Assembly (NCBI GenBank): GCA_016282745.1
Contig: JAEELL010000134.1
Span: forward strand, 1 to 64,000
Source of the DNA: Lachnospiraceae bacterium
GTDB taxonomy: Bacteria > Bacillota > Clostridia > Lachnospirales > Lachnospiraceae
Reading direction: 5' to 3'
DNA length: 64,000 bases
Within the stretch, counting starts at the first letter, position 1; every line of letters begins with the position of its first letter. The translations under genes and the position numbers were made by a program. Positions 51,990-61,619 of this stretch are shown in pieces. The notes beneath the pieces were generated by a model that was given only the letters and a program-made list of their open reading frames with translations, had not been told where the DNA came from and made no database searches.

Positions 51990-53174
51990 ATGTCAAAGAA
52001 AGTTGTTATCGCAGGCGCTTGCCGTACAGCTATCGGTAAGATGGGTGGAGCTTTAAGCACAACACCAGCACCGGAACTTGGTTCAATCGTTATCAAGGAA
52101 GCTCTTAACAGAGCAGGAGTACCAGCTGATCAGGTTGATCACGTATACATGGGATGTGTTATCCAGGCTGGTCTTGGACAGAACGTTGCACGTCAGGCAT
52201 CAATCAAAGCAGGACTTCCAATTGAGACACCTGCAGTTACAGTTAACGTAGTTTGTGGTTCAGGTCTTAACTGTGTTAATATGGCAGCTCAGATGATTCA
52301 GGCTGGAGATGCTGATATCGTAGTAGCAGGTGGTATGGAGAATATGTCTATGGCACCATACGCAGCTCAGAATGCACGTTTTGGTTACAGAATGAACAAC
52401 GGAACATTGGTTGATACAATGGTTAATGATGCATTATGGGATGCATTCAATGGTTACCACATGATGATTACAGCTGAAAACGTAGCTGAGCAGTGGGGAC
52501 TTACAAGAGAAGAGTTAGATGCATTTGCAGCAAACTCTCAGCAGAAATGCGAAGCAGCTATGAACAATGGCATATTCAAAGATGAGATCGTACCTGTTGT
52601 TGTTAAGAACAGAAAGGGAGATATCATCGTAGATACAGACGAAGGACCTCGTGCAGGTACTACAGCAGAGACACTTGCTAAGTTAAAAGCTTGTTCAGGT
52701 AAGGCAGACGGAGTTGTTACAGCAGGTAACGCATCAGGAATCAATGACGGTGCAGCTGCAGTTGTAGTAATGAGCGAAGAGAAAGCTAAAGAGCTCGGTG
52801 TAACACCAATGGCTACATTCGTTGCCGGAGCACTTGGCGGTGTTGATCCTTCAATCATGGGTGTTGGACCTGTTGCTTCTACAAAGAAAGTATTGGCTAA
52901 GACAGGACTTACAATTGATGATATCGATTTAATCGAAGCAAACGAAGCATTTGCTGCACAGTCAGTAGCAGTTGCTAAAGACTTAAACTTTGACATGTCA
53001 AAAGTTAACGTAAACGGTGGTGCAATCGCACTTGGACATCCGGTTGGAGCTTCAGGATGCCGTATCCTTGTTACATTGCTTCACGAGATGCAGAGAAGAG
53101 ACGCTAAGAAGGGTCTTGCTACACTTTGTATCGGTGGTGGAATGGGATGTTCTACAATCGTTGAGCGTGACTAA
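51990..53174 (+). CDS. thlA: Acetyl-CoA acetyltransferase (thiolase)
   Basis: 394 residues. Cys89 in VVCGSGLNC is the acyl-carrying nucleophile, His in [14 protein letters not shown] and Cys in CIGGGMGCS complete the active site. It condenses two acetyl-CoA to acetoacetyl-CoA, the entry to butyrate formation. The codons and strong GGAGG ribosome site suggest high expression. First gene of the thlA-crt-hbd-bcd-etfB-etfA operon; a strong hairpin follows the stop at 53205. Confidence 0.97.
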   Translation: MSKKVVIAGACRTAIGKMGGALSTTPAPELGSIVIKEALNRAGVPADQVDHVYMGCVIQAGLGQNVARQASIKAGLPIETPAVTVNVVCGSGLNCVNMAAQMIQAGDADIVVAGGMENMSMAPYAAQNARFGYRMNNGTLVDTMVNDALWDAFNGYHMMITAENVAEQWGLTREELDAFAANSQQKCEAAMNNGIFKDEIVPVVVKNRKGDIIVDTDEGPRAGTTAETLAKLKACSGKADGVVTAGNASGINDGAAAVVVMSEEKAKELGVTPMATFVAGALGGVDPSIMGVGPVASTKKVLAKTGLTIDDIDLIEANEAFAAQSVAVAKDLNFDMSKVNVNGGAIALGHPVGASGCRILVTLLHEMQRRDAKKGLATLCIGGGMGCSTIVERD

Positions 53175-53204
53175 TATATAGACTATTATTAGAGTCGAAT
53201 ACAT

Positions 53205-53237
53205 ATTGAGCTGATGGGCTTAGCCTGTCAGCTCAAT
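53205..53237 (+). other. Intercistronic hairpin between thlA and crt
   Basis: ATTGAGCTGA (53205-53214) pairs with TCAGCTCAAT (53228-53237), and GGC/GCC extends it inside. No T run follows, so it is not a standard terminator; it may define mRNA ends or stability. Confidence 0.75.
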
Positions 53238-53275
53238 GGTATGTTCAGAAGAAGAGAAGATATAAGGAGAAAAAT

Positions 53276-54067
53276 ATGGAATTTATCACATATGAGCAGG
53301 AAGGATTCGTAGGAATTCTTACAATCAACAGACCAAAAGCATTAAACGCTTTAAACAGTCAGGTACTCGATGAACTCAACGAGACACTTGATTCAATCGA
53401 TGTTAATGAGACAAGAGCTTTAATTATCACAGGTGCAGGCGAAAAATCTTTCGTTGCAGGTGCTGATATCGGAGAGATGTCTACATTGACAAAAGCTGAA
53501 GGCGAAGCTTTCGGTAAAAAGGGAAATGATGTTTTCAGAAAGATCGAGACATTACCTATCCCGGTAATCGCTGCAGTAAACGGATTCGCACTTGGTGGCG
53601 GATGCGAAATCTCTATGAGCTGTGACATCAGAATCTGTTCTGACAATGCTATCTTTGGACAGCCTGAGGTGGGTCTTGGAATTACACCGGGATTTGGTGG
53701 AACACAGAGACTTGCAAGACTTGTTAGCCCTGGAATGGCAAAACAGCTTATCTACACAGCAAGAAACATCAAAGCTGACGAAGCTTACAGAATCGGTCTT
53801 GTAAACGCTGTATACACACAGGAAGAACTTATGGATGAAGCAAAGAAGATGGCTGCTGGTATTGCAAAGAACGCACCTATCGCTGTAAGAGCTTGTAAGA
53901 AAGCTATCAACGATGGTCTTGATGCAAACATGGATGACGCTTTGGTAATCGAAGAGAAGTTATTCGGCAGTTGCTTCGAGACAGCTGATCAGGCTGCAGG
54001 TATGGGAAACTTCCTTGAGAAAGACAAAGAAAAGAAACTCAAAGTAGTTCCTTTCCAGAACAAATAA
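53276..54067 (+). CDS. crt: 3-Hydroxybutyryl-CoA dehydratase (crotonase)
   Basis: 263 residues. The crotonase fold shows the oxyanion-hole segment FVAGADIGEM and ALGGGCEISMSCD, and the two catalytic glutamates in GGGCE and GQPEVGLGI. It dehydrates 3-hydroxybutyryl-CoA to crotonyl-CoA. ATAAGGAG precedes the ATG. It lies between thlA and hbd in the butyrate operon. Confidence 0.96.
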   Translation: MEFITYEQEGFVGILTINRPKALNALNSQVLDELNETLDSIDVNETRALIITGAGEKSFVAGADIGEMSTLTKAEGEAFGKKGNDVFRKIETLPIPVIAAVNGFALGGGCEISMSCDIRICSDNAIFGQPEVGLGITPGFGGTQRLARLVSPGMAKQLIYTARNIKADEAYRIGLVNAVYTQEELMDEAKKMAAGIAKNAPIAVRACKKAINDGLDANMDDALVIEEKLFGSCFETADQAAGMGNFLEKDKEKKLKVVPFQNK

Positions 54068-54118
54068 TCAAGAAGTTCGTTCTCGATTATAAGTATTGTT
54101 CAAAGTATTTATTCAGGC

Positions 54119-54207
54119 ATAAACCTGTGATATACATTTCACAAAAGACTCCGTTGTGAGTCCATGATACTGAAATGTATGTATTGAAATGTAGAATCAC
54201 GGGTTAT
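54119..54207 (+). other. Nested intercistronic stem-loops between crt and hbd
   Basis: ATAAACCTGTGAT (54119-54131) can pair with ATCACGGGTTAT (54196-54207). Inside, TACATTTCA (54133-54141) pairs with TGAAATGTA (54171-54179), which is repeated at 54185-54193, allowing a switch. A small GACTC/GAGTC hairpin (54147-54162) caps it. No T run follows. Confidence 0.6.
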
Positions 54208-54263
54208 ATCAATAAAATAAGATGATACGTTCAAAAGTATCAAGAAAGATGGAGGAAAAAAGA

Positions 54264-55136
54264 ATGAAGGTTGGCGTTATCGGTGCCGGAACAATGGGCC
54301 AGGGAATCGCAAAAGCTTTTGCACAGGTTGATGGATACACAGTAGCACTTTGTGACATCAAACAGGAATGGGCAGAAGGCGGAAAAGACAAGATTGCTAA
54401 AGGATATGCAAGACTTGTTGAAAAAGGAAAAATGACACAGGAGCAGGTTGATGGAATTTTAGCAAGCATCACACCAGGTCTCAAAGAAGATCTTTGTGCT
54501 GATTGCGATCTTATCGTTGAGGCTGCTTTTGAAAATATGGAAGTTAAGAAGACTACATTTGGTGAGTTAGACAAGATCTGCAAACCAGAGTGTATCTTTG
54601 CTTCAAATACATCTTCACTTTCTATCACAGAGATTGGAAATGGTCTTACACGTCCTATGATTGGTATGCATTTCTTCAATCCGGCTGACAGAATGAAATT
54701 AGTAGAAGTTATTGCAGGAGTTAACACACCTGATGAGACAGTTGCTACAATCAAGAAGATTTCTGAAGAAATCGGAAAGACACCTGTACAGGTTAACGAA
54801 GCTGCAGGATTTGTAGTAAACCGTGTTCTTATCCCAATGATTAACGAAGCTGCTTTCATCAAGATGGAAGGTGTTTCTGATATCGCCGGTATCGACGCAG
54901 CTATGAAGCTTGGAGCAAATCATCCAATGGGACCACTTGAGTTAGGTGATTTCATCGGTCTTGATATCTGCCTTGCTATCATGGATGTTCTTTACAATGA
55001 GACAGGTGACAGCAAGTATCGTGCATGTCCACTTATTCGTAAGATGGTTCGTGGTGGTAACCTCGGAGCAAAGAGTGGAAAGGGATTCTACGTATACAAT
55101 GCTGACAGAACAAAAACACCGGTTGATGCTCAGTAA
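54264..55136 (+). CDS. hbd: 3-Hydroxybutyryl-CoA dehydrogenase
   Basis: 290 residues. The N-terminal Rossmann motif GVIGAGTMGQGIA binds NAD(P)H; GMHFFNPADRM contains the catalytic His and NEAAGFVVNRVLIPM opens the C-terminal helical domain. It reduces acetoacetyl-CoA to 3-hydroxybutyryl-CoA. ATG 54264 is used because GGAGG lies 8 nt upstream and the product begins at the Rossmann strand. Third gene of the butyrate operon. Confidence 0.96.
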   Translation: MKVGVIGAGTMGQGIAKAFAQVDGYTVALCDIKQEWAEGGKDKIAKGYARLVEKGKMTQEQVDGILASITPGLKEDLCADCDLIVEAAFENMEVKKTTFGELDKICKPECIFASNTSSLSITEIGNGLTRPMIGMHFFNPADRMKLVEVIAGVNTPDETVATIKKISEEIGKTPVQVNEAAGFVVNRVLIPMINEAAFIKMEGVSDIAGIDAAMKLGANHPMGPLELGDFIGLDICLAIMDVLYNETGDSKYRACPLIRKMVRGGNLGAKSGKGFYVYNADRTKTPVDAQ

Positions 55137-55194
55137 TTATTGCTGACATGAATTGTCAAAGATTTTTGAATAATTAGGGTAATACCTTAATTGA

Positions 55195-55224
55195 GATGAG
55201 GAGACAGTGATTTGTTTCCTCATC
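55195..55224 (+). other. Intercistronic hairpin between hbd and bcd
   Basis: GATGAGGAGAC (55195-55205) pairs with GTTTCCTCATC (55214-55224), 11 bp with one G-U pair. Followed by A-rich sequence and the ribosome site of bcd, so not a terminator. Confidence 0.75.
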
Positions 55225-55250
55225 CATATAAAAAAATGGAGGAAAATTAA

Positions 55251-56408
55251 ATGGATTTTACATTAAGCAAAAAACATGAAATGGCTAGAACACTTTTCAG
55301 CGAATTTGCAGAAAATGAAGTAAAGCCACTCGCTCAGGAAACAGACGAAAATGAACAGTTTCCTGTAGAGACAGTTGAAAAAATGGCAAAATACGGCTTC
55401 CTTGGAATTCCTGTTCCAAAGGAGTACGGCGGCCAGGGTTGTGATATATTGACATACGCTATGTGTGTTGAAGAGTTATCAAAGGTTTGTGGTACAACAG
55501 GTGTTATCGTTTCAGCTCATACATCACTTTGTATCGATCCTATCTTAACTTATGGTACAGAAGAGCAGAAGCAGAAGTTCGTAACTCCACTTGCAAAAGG
55601 TGAGAAGTTAGGCGCTTTCGGTCTTACAGAGCCGGGTGCTGGTACAGACGCTCAGGGACAGCAGACAAAGGCTGTTTTTGATGAAGCTACAAACGAATGG
55701 GTATTAAACGGTTCTAAGTGTTTCATCACAAACGGTAAATATGCTGATGTTTACATCGTAATCGCTGTAACAGGTAAAGTTGAGAAACGTGGTAGAATGA
55801 TGAAAGAAATTTCAGCATTCATCGTTGAAAAAGGAACTCCAGGATTCACATTCGGAACAAAAGAGAAGAAGATGGGTATCCGTGGTTCAGCAACATACGA
55901 ATTAATCTTTGAAGATTGTCGTATCCCAGCTGAGAACTTACTCGGACAGAAGGGTAAAGGTTTCAACATCGCTATGCACACTCTTGATGGTGGACGTATC
56001 GGTATTGCAGCTCAGGCTCTTGGTCTTGCAGAAGGAGCTCTTGAGACAACAATCGAATATGTAAAAGAAAGAAAGCAGTTCGGTAGAGCTATCGCTGCAT
56101 TCCAGAATACACAGTTCCAGTTAGCAGATATGGCTACTAAGGTAGAAGCTGCTAAGTTACTCGTTTACAAAGCAGCTATGGCTAAGGCTACACAGAAGGT
56201 TTACTCTGTAGAAGCAGCTATGGCTAAGTTATACGCAGCAGAAGTTGCAATGGAAGTTACAACTAAGTCTGTACAGTTACATGGTGGTTATGGTTACATC
56301 AGAGAATATGATGTTGAAAGAATGATGAGAGATGCTAAGATTACTGAAATCTACGAAGGTACATCAGAAGTTCAGCGTATGGTAATCTCTGCTAACTTAT
56401 TAAAGTAA
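55251..56408 (+). CDS. bcd: Butyryl-CoA dehydrogenase
   Basis: 385 residues, acyl-CoA dehydrogenase family. [13 protein letters not shown] binds FAD and substrate, and Glu369 in IYEGTSEVQ is the catalytic base typical of short-chain enzymes. It reduces crotonyl-CoA to butyryl-CoA and, with EtfAB, can couple NADH oxidation to ferredoxin reduction by electron bifurcation, as known for clostridial homologues. ATGGAGG precedes the ATG. etfB starts 17 nt after its stop. Confidence 0.97.
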   Translation: MDFTLSKKHEMARTLFSEFAENEVKPLAQETDENEQFPVETVEKMAKYGFLGIPVPKEYGGQGCDILTYAMCVEELSKVCGTTGVIVSAHTSLCIDPILTYGTEEQKQKFVTPLAKGEKLGAFGLTEPGAGTDAQGQQTKAVFDEATNEWVLNGSKCFITNGKYADVYIVIAVTGKVEKRGRMMKEISAFIVEKGTPGFTFGTKEKKMGIRGSATYELIFEDCRIPAENLLGQKGKGFNIAMHTLDGGRIGIAAQALGLAEGALETTIEYVKERKQFGRAIAAFQNTQFQLADMATKVEAAKLLVYKAAMAKATQKVYSVEAAMAKLYAAEVAMEVTTKSVQLHGGYGYIREYDVERMMRDAKITEIYEGTSEVQRMVISANLLK

Positions 56409-56425
56409 TATAGGAGGTACTAATC

Positions 56426-57214
56426 GTGAAAATTATCGTTTGTATAAAGCAGGTACCTGATACTAAGGGCGGAGTTCAGTTCAACCCGGACGGTACATTA
56501 AACAGAGCAGCAATGCTCACAATCATGAACCCTGATGATAAGGCTGGTCTTGAGGCTGCCCTCAGATTAAAGGATCAGTACGGTGCTGAAGTTACAGCAA
56601 TCACAATGGGACTTCCAAAGGCTGAAGACGTTCTTCGTGAAGCTATGGCTATGGGAGCTGACAACGGAATCTTAGTAACAGACAGAGTTTTAGGTGGTGC
56701 TGATACTTGGGCTACATCTACAACAATCGCTGGTGCTATCAGAAATATCAAAGATTACGACATCATCATTACAGGACGTCAGGCTATCGACGGTGATACA
56801 GCTCAGGTTGGACCACAGATCGCTGAACATCTTGGAGTACCTGTTATCTCATATGCAGAGGGTATCGAAGTTGATGGTGACAGCGTAATCGTTAAGAGAG
56901 CATACGAAGACAGACATCACATGGTTAAAGCTAAAATGCCTGTATTAATTACAGCTCTTTCTGAATTAAATGATCCACGTTACATGACTCCAGGCGGAAT
57001 CTTTGACGCAGTTGACGCAGAGATTACAACATGGGGCAGAGCTAACCTTGTTGACGTAAATGACGGAGATCTTGGTCTTATGGGTTCACCTACAAAGATC
57101 GCTAAAGCTTCTGATAAGGTACGTAAGGGTGCTGGAGAAAAGGTTGCTCTTGATTCACCTGAAGAGTCAGTTGAGTACATCATGGACAAATTAGTTTCAA
57201 AGCACGTTATTTAG
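56426..57214 (+). CDS. etfB: Electron transfer flavoprotein, beta subunit
   Basis: 262 residues from a GTG start with AGGAGGT 8 nt upstream. KIIVCIKQVPDT opening, MNPDDKAGLEAALRLKD and GRQAIDGDTAQVGPQIAEHL are EtfB signatures. The gene sits directly between bcd and etfA, as expected for the electron-bifurcating Bcd-EtfAB complex; bifurcation is inferred from context and relatives. Confidence 0.96.
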   Translation: MKIIVCIKQVPDTKGGVQFNPDGTLNRAAMLTIMNPDDKAGLEAALRLKDQYGAEVTAITMGLPKAEDVLREAMAMGADNGILVTDRVLGGADTWATSTTIAGAIRNIKDYDIIITGRQAIDGDTAQVGPQIAEHLGVPVISYAEGIEVDGDSVIVKRAYEDRHHMVKAKMPVLITALSELNDPRYMTPGGIFDAVDAEITTWGRANLVDVNDGDLGLMGSPTKIAKASDKVRKGAGEKVALDSPEESVEYIMDKLVSKHVI

Positions 57215-57233
57215 TTAGAGAGGAGATTTAATC

Positions 57234-58286
57234 ATGCAGAATATTAATTTAGAAGATTATAAAGGCGTATATGTCTTCGCTCAGCAGGTAGATAACGAAT
57301 TAAGCGGAATCGCATTCGAATTACTTGGAGAAGCAGGAAGACTTGCTAAGCCATTAAATACAGAAGTTACAGCAGTACTTCTTGGATCAAATGTAGGAAA
57401 CTTAGTTGATCAGTTAGCAGAGTACGGTGCTGACAAGGTTATCGTTGTTGATAATCCTGCACTTGAGACATACAGAACTGAGCCATACGCTCAGGCATTA
57501 ACAGCTGTTATCAATGAGTTCAAACCTGAAATCATGTTAGTTGGTGCTACAGCAATCGGTAGAGATTTAGGTCCTACAGTTTCAGCTAGAGTAGCAACAG
57601 GTCTTACAGCTGACTGTACATTACTTGAGATTGGTGATTTCCCAATCAACCCAATTCCAGGTAAAGAGCAGAAACACAATCAGTTACTTATGACACGTCC
57701 GGCTTTCGGTGGTAACACAATCGCTACAATCGCTTGTCCTGATCACAGACCACAGATGGCTACAGTACGTGCAGGTGTTATGCAGAAGGCTGATCCAAAG
57801 CCAGGCGCAAAGGCAGAAGTTATCAACTTCGATGCCGGTTTAACAGAAAACAACAAATATGTTGAAATTCTTGAAGTAGTTAAGTCAGTAGGTGAGACAG
57901 TAGATATCATGGACGCTAAGATCTTAGTATCCGGTGGACGTGGAGTTGGTTCTGCAGAGAACTTCAAGCTTCTTGAGGATCTTGCAGAAGTACTCGGTGG
58001 TGAAGTTTCTTGTTCAAGAGCTGTAACTGACAATGGTTGGTTACCAGCAGACAGACAGGTTGGACAGACAGGTAAGACAGTTCGTCCACAGGTATACTTC
58101 GCAATCGGTATCTCAGGAGCAATCCAGCACGTTGCAGGTATGGAAGAGTCTGATCTCATCATCGCAATCAACAAAGACGAAGATGCTCCAATCTTCGATG
58201 TAGCTGATTACGGAATCGTTGGAGATTTAAACAAAATCGTACCACAGCTTACAGAAGCTATCAAAGCACAGCTTGCTAATAAATAA
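57234..58286 (+). CDS. etfA: Electron transfer flavoprotein, alpha subunit
   Basis: 350 residues. The C-terminal FAD-binding domain shows VSGGRGVGSAENFKLL, SRAVTDNGWLPADRQVGQTG and YFAIGISGAIQHVAGM, all EtfA signatures, then INKDEDAPIFDVADYGIVGD. It carries FAD and shuttles electrons to Bcd. Last gene of the operon, 19 nt after etfB; a terminator-like hairpin follows at 58344. Confidence 0.97.
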   Translation: MQNINLEDYKGVYVFAQQVDNELSGIAFELLGEAGRLAKPLNTEVTAVLLGSNVGNLVDQLAEYGADKVIVVDNPALETYRTEPYAQALTAVINEFKPEIMLVGATAIGRDLGPTVSARVATGLTADCTLLEIGDFPINPIPGKEQKHNQLLMTRPAFGGNTIATIACPDHRPQMATVRAGVMQKADPKPGAKAEVINFDAGLTENNKYVEILEVVKSVGETVDIMDAKILVSGGRGVGSAENFKLLEDLAEVLGGEVSCSRAVTDNGWLPADRQVGQTGKTVRPQVYFAIGISGAIQHVAGMEESDLIIAINKDEDAPIFDVADYGIVGDLNKIVPQLTEAIKAQLANK

Positions 58287-58343
58287 TAGTAGATGATACC
58301 GGTTTGAAACCAGGTAATATCATTTAATACCAGGATTATAAAT

Positions 58344-58380
58344 ACCCCTGATTCAGAGTGAACTTGAGTCAGGGGTGTTT
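58344..58380 (+). terminator. Terminator of the butyrate operon
   Basis: ACCCCTGA (58344-58351) pairs with TCAGGGGT (58369-58376), with further TCA/TGA pairing inside; only a short T run (GTTT) follows, so it may be leaky. Confidence 0.7.
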
Positions 58381-58415
58381 CATAATGTTGTATACATTTT
58401 GAGGAAAGGAATAAC

Positions 58416-59846
58416 ATGTTAGAGAAAATTTTTAAGTTAAAAGATAATAATACTGATGTAAGAACTGAAATTGTAGCGGGTCTTACTACATTCATGACTA
58501 TGGCTTATATTATCGCTCTTAATCCAAATCTTCTTACAGGATTTGGAGCAAACGGTACACCACAGTTATGGAATGCAATTTTCCTTGCTACTTGTATAGC
58601 ATCGGCAATTGGTATGTTTGCAATGGCATTCCTTGCAAATAAGCCTTTTGCTTTAGCACCCGGAATGGGACTTAACTCATTCTTTGCAATTGTTGTAACT
58701 AATATTGCTGCTATAACAGGAGCATCCTATGTTGATTCCTTTAATGCAGGACTTTGTATTATCCTCACTGAGGGATTAATATTTATCGTGTTATCAATGC
58801 TTAGCATTCGAGAAAAAATAGTTGATGCCATTCCGCTTGGAATCAGAAATGGTGTTTCTCCTGCAATTGGTCTTATGCTTCTTAACATAGGTCTTGGTTC
58901 AAATGCAGGCGTTTTTTCAAAAGACGGTGGAACATTCTATGTAATGAGAGATTTCTTTGGAACTCTCACACCAAGTCTTGCAAAAGAAAATATGGCAGAT
59001 GCCTATGCACCGATGGTTCTTACAGTTGTAACAATGTTTATCGGATTGTTTGTAATTGTAATCCTTGCTAAGAAGGGAATGAAGGCATCAGTTATCATCG
59101 GTATGCTTGGTGCAAGTGTTATTTACTGGGCAGGTGAGGCAGTTTTGTTTGGAACAAATCCTTTTGCAGGAATCAGGGCTTCAGCTTTTGTTCCGGCATT
59201 TGGCGACCTTGCAAGCACAACTTTATTCAAATTCAATTTCAAGGGATTCTTTGATATTGGATTCTTTACAGCACTGACACTTATTATCACATTCTGCGTA
59301 ATTGATATGTTTGATACAATCGGAACATTTGTAGGTACAGCCAGTCGTGCAAATATGCTCGATGAGAACGGCAAAATGCCAAAGATGAAAGAAGCATTGC
59401 TCTCAGATGCTATCGGAACAATGGCAGGTGCCTGCACAGGAACATCAACAGTTACTACATTTGTTGAATCTGCATCCGGCGTTGAGGCGGGAGGACGTAC
59501 AGGACTTACAGCCCTCACAACAGGTATTGTGTTCCTTGCATGTACATTTATTGCACCAATTGCAGCGGTAATTCCACCGGCAGCCACATCATCAGCCTTA
59601 ATCTATGTAGGTGTGCTTATGGTTAGCGGTCTTAAAAATATTGATTTTGAAGATATATCACAGACACTTCCGGTTGCCCTTATGATGATTGCCATGCCTG
59701 TATCAGGCTCAATTGGTCATGCAATCGGTATTGCTATTATTTCATTTGTAGTTGTTAAAGTGTTTACTGGAAAAGCAAAAGATGTATCATTGCTTACATA
59801 TATTATTGCAGCAATTTTCTTAGTGAAATTTTTCCTTATAGTTTAA
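58416..59846 (+). CDS. Purine (adenine/guanine/hypoxanthine) permease, AzgA/NCS2-like
   Basis: 476 residues with about 12-14 membrane segments. The N-terminal EIVAGLTTFMTMAYIIALNP and the motif APGMGLNSFFA mark the AzgA-type purine permeases, and DMFDTIGTFVGTASRANM and GTSTVTTFVESASGVEAGGR are further family signatures. It probably imports purines by proton symport. GAGGAAAGGA precedes the ATG. I looked for a purine riboswitch in the 129-nt upstream region and found none. Confidence 0.92.
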   Translation: MLEKIFKLKDNNTDVRTEIVAGLTTFMTMAYIIALNPNLLTGFGANGTPQLWNAIFLATCIASAIGMFAMAFLANKPFALAPGMGLNSFFAIVVTNIAAITGASYVDSFNAGLCIILTEGLIFIVLSMLSIREKIVDAIPLGIRNGVSPAIGLMLLNIGLGSNAGVFSKDGGTFYVMRDFFGTLTPSLAKENMADAYAPMVLTVVTMFIGLFVIVILAKKGMKASVIIGMLGASVIYWAGEAVLFGTNPFAGIRASAFVPAFGDLASTTLFKFNFKGFFDIGFFTALTLIITFCVIDMFDTIGTFVGTASRANMLDENGKMPKMKEALLSDAIGTMAGACTGTSTVTTFVESASGVEAGGRTGLTALTTGIVFLACTFIAPIAAVIPPAATSSALIYVGVLMVSGLKNIDFEDISQTLPVALMMIAMPVSGSIGHAIGIAIISFVVVKVFTGKAKDVSLLTYIIAAIFLVKFFLIV

Positions 59847-59894
59847 TTGAATGATTTTACCTGCTGTACAGATGTTTATTTGTTAAAGGTGATT

Positions 59895-59921
59895 GAAGAT
59901 TATAGGCAGAGCTTAATCTTC
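59895..59921. other. Small inverted repeat between the permease and sulfatase-like genes
   Basis: GAAGATTA (59895-59902) pairs with TAATCTTC (59914-59921). No T run follows; its role is unclear. Confidence 0.5.
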
Positions 59922-59989
59922 GAGGCGAGTGAATTATTAGGATTAACAAAAATAAAACTGCTAGTTTATAAAAAGGAGTATTAATAATA

Positions 59990-61528
59990 ATGAAATTAAT
60001 AGATGTAAAAAAAATACCGGTTACACTTTGGATAATATTGGTTGTATGTTCATATCCGTGTATATTTATGTGGGCTCAGAACATAGCTGAGGAAGGCCTG
60101 AAGACGTTATTATTTCCCCTTGGATTTTTCTTGTTTCTTGCGTTTATTTGTGAATGTATTTTACTTATTATTTTTAAAGATATGTATAAAGCTGTTTTGA
60201 TTGACGCTTTATTTATGATTATTTTTATGAATTATAGGTTAATAGAAAAAGTAATTATTAAATGCAAATTACCTGTAAATGATTTGAGTTTTGGAATAGT
60301 AATGCTCATATTAATTGCAGGCTTGTGTGTTTTTCTAAAAATTACAAAAAAAGAAATAGATACACCGTGTATTATTGTGGGATTAACTTTTTCTGTACTG
60401 ATTTTAATTAATTTTGTAGGAGCTATTCCGAAAATAATAGATATGAAACAGAATGTTTCGGATGTAGAAGTGGAACAATACGCAAAAGACAAATCATTTA
60501 AAGAAAATGTTTACTATTTTGTTTTTGATGAATATGGTGGAAAAGAAAATCTTAAATACTATTTTAATTATGATAATACAGAGTTCTTAAATGAACTAAG
60601 AAGCAAAGGATTTGCTGTTTCAGACAATTCATATAACAGAGAATCTGTCTACACTTATGATATTATTCCGAATTTGTTTAATTATTCATATGTTACCAGT
60701 ACAAGCAATACATCAACTAAAAACAGACGATTTCTTAAGAATCCGGTGATGTACAGATTTTTCAAAGATTTAGGATATGATATTAATGTTATCAGTCATC
60801 AAAGATATCTTGATACAAAGGATTGCAATGTATTGTTTGAGAGTAGTAAAGATACAATTATTGATAATGAAAAAAATGTTGGTGATTACATATTAGAGAA
60901 CAGTTTTGTAGTTGTTATTCTAAATGTATTAACAAAAAATAATACAAAAAATAATAGTGGAGGTATGAGTTGGCTTGCAAAGGAGTTTGTTGAAAAGTAT
61001 GCATCTGAAATTGATGAATCTTTTGATATATGTGATGAAATATGGAAGTACTCAGACAAAAAACCTACACTTACAGTGGCTTATATGTCAAGTCCACATA
61101 GGCCATGTGTACTTGATGAGGATGGAAATGTAGTTGATAATACATTGGTTTACAGATACAAAGAGTCATACATAGGATATTTGAAATATGTAAACAAAAG
61201 AATTACAAAGATGATTGATGGGATAATTGAAAATGATCCAAATGCCATAATCATTTTTCAGGCTGATCACGGTACCAGAATTCCGCTATTTTCCATGGGC
61301 GAATATGATAAGAACAAATATGATGAAAAACTTGAGAGTGAAATGATGGAAAATGTATTTAACTGTGTTTATTTTGGAAACAAAGAACCACAGAGTATTG
61401 AGGGTCTTTCATGCGTCAATACAATCAGAACAGTCCTAAATTATCTGTATGGCACTGATTATAAAATGATTGAGCCAAAGGAAAAGTATATATATAAATG
61501 GAAATATGACTTGAGCGATGATAAATAA
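59990..61528 (+). CDS. Membrane protein with alkaline-phosphatase/sulfatase-like outer domain
   Basis: 512 residues. Five predicted membrane segments occupy about residues 10-155. The remaining 350 residues are outside and resemble the alkaline phosphatase superfamily: YYFVFDEYGGKENL could hold the first metal ligands, and IIIFQADHGTRIPLF carries the Asp-His pair typical of sulfatases and LtaS-like phosphotransferases. No Cys/Ser-x-Pro-x-Arg sulfatase signature is seen, so a phospho- or glycerophosphotransferase acting on a surface polymer is more likely than a sulfatase. AAAGGAG lies 12 nt before the ATG. Specificity unknown. Confidence 0.75.
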   Translation: MKLIDVKKIPVTLWIILVVCSYPCIFMWAQNIAEEGLKTLLFPLGFFLFLAFICECILLIIFKDMYKAVLIDALFMIIFMNYRLIEKVIIKCKLPVNDLSFGIVMLILIAGLCVFLKITKKEIDTPCIIVGLTFSVLILINFVGAIPKIIDMKQNVSDVEVEQYAKDKSFKENVYYFVFDEYGGKENLKYYFNYDNTEFLNELRSKGFAVSDNSYNRESVYTYDIIPNLFNYSYVTSTSNTSTKNRRFLKNPVMYRFFKDLGYDINVISHQRYLDTKDCNVLFESSKDTIIDNEKNVGDYILENSFVVVILNVLTKNNTKNNSGGMSWLAKEFVEKYASEIDESFDICDEIWKYSDKKPTLTVAYMSSPHRPCVLDEDGNVVDNTLVYRYKESYIGYLKYVNKRITKMIDGIIENDPNAIIIFQADHGTRIPLFSMGEYDKNKYDEKLESEMMENVFNCVYFGNKEPQSIEGLSCVNTIRTVLNYLYGTDYKMIEPKEKYIYKWKYDLSDDK

Positions 61529-61567
61529 ATAATAATAGCTATATATTTATATAATTTATATTAGAGA

Positions 61568-61611
61568 AGAGAGCATTGCCTTATTAAATAATAGAGCAAT
61601 GCTCTCTTTTA
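61568..61611. terminator. Terminator between convergent genes
   Basis: AGAGAGCATTGC (61568-61579) pairs with GCAATGCTCTCT (61596-61607), followed by TTTT on the plus strand. On the minus strand the following run is weaker. Confidence 0.88.
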
Positions 61612-61619
61612 TAGGATTA

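Noticed and set aside
54209-54862. Minus-strand frame of 217 codons opposite hbd
   Set aside because: hbd is unambiguous and fully covers it.
58287-58415. Purine riboswitch before the permease gene
   Set aside because: The conserved loop sequences of the purine aptamer are absent; the hairpin there looks like the terminator of the butyrate operon.
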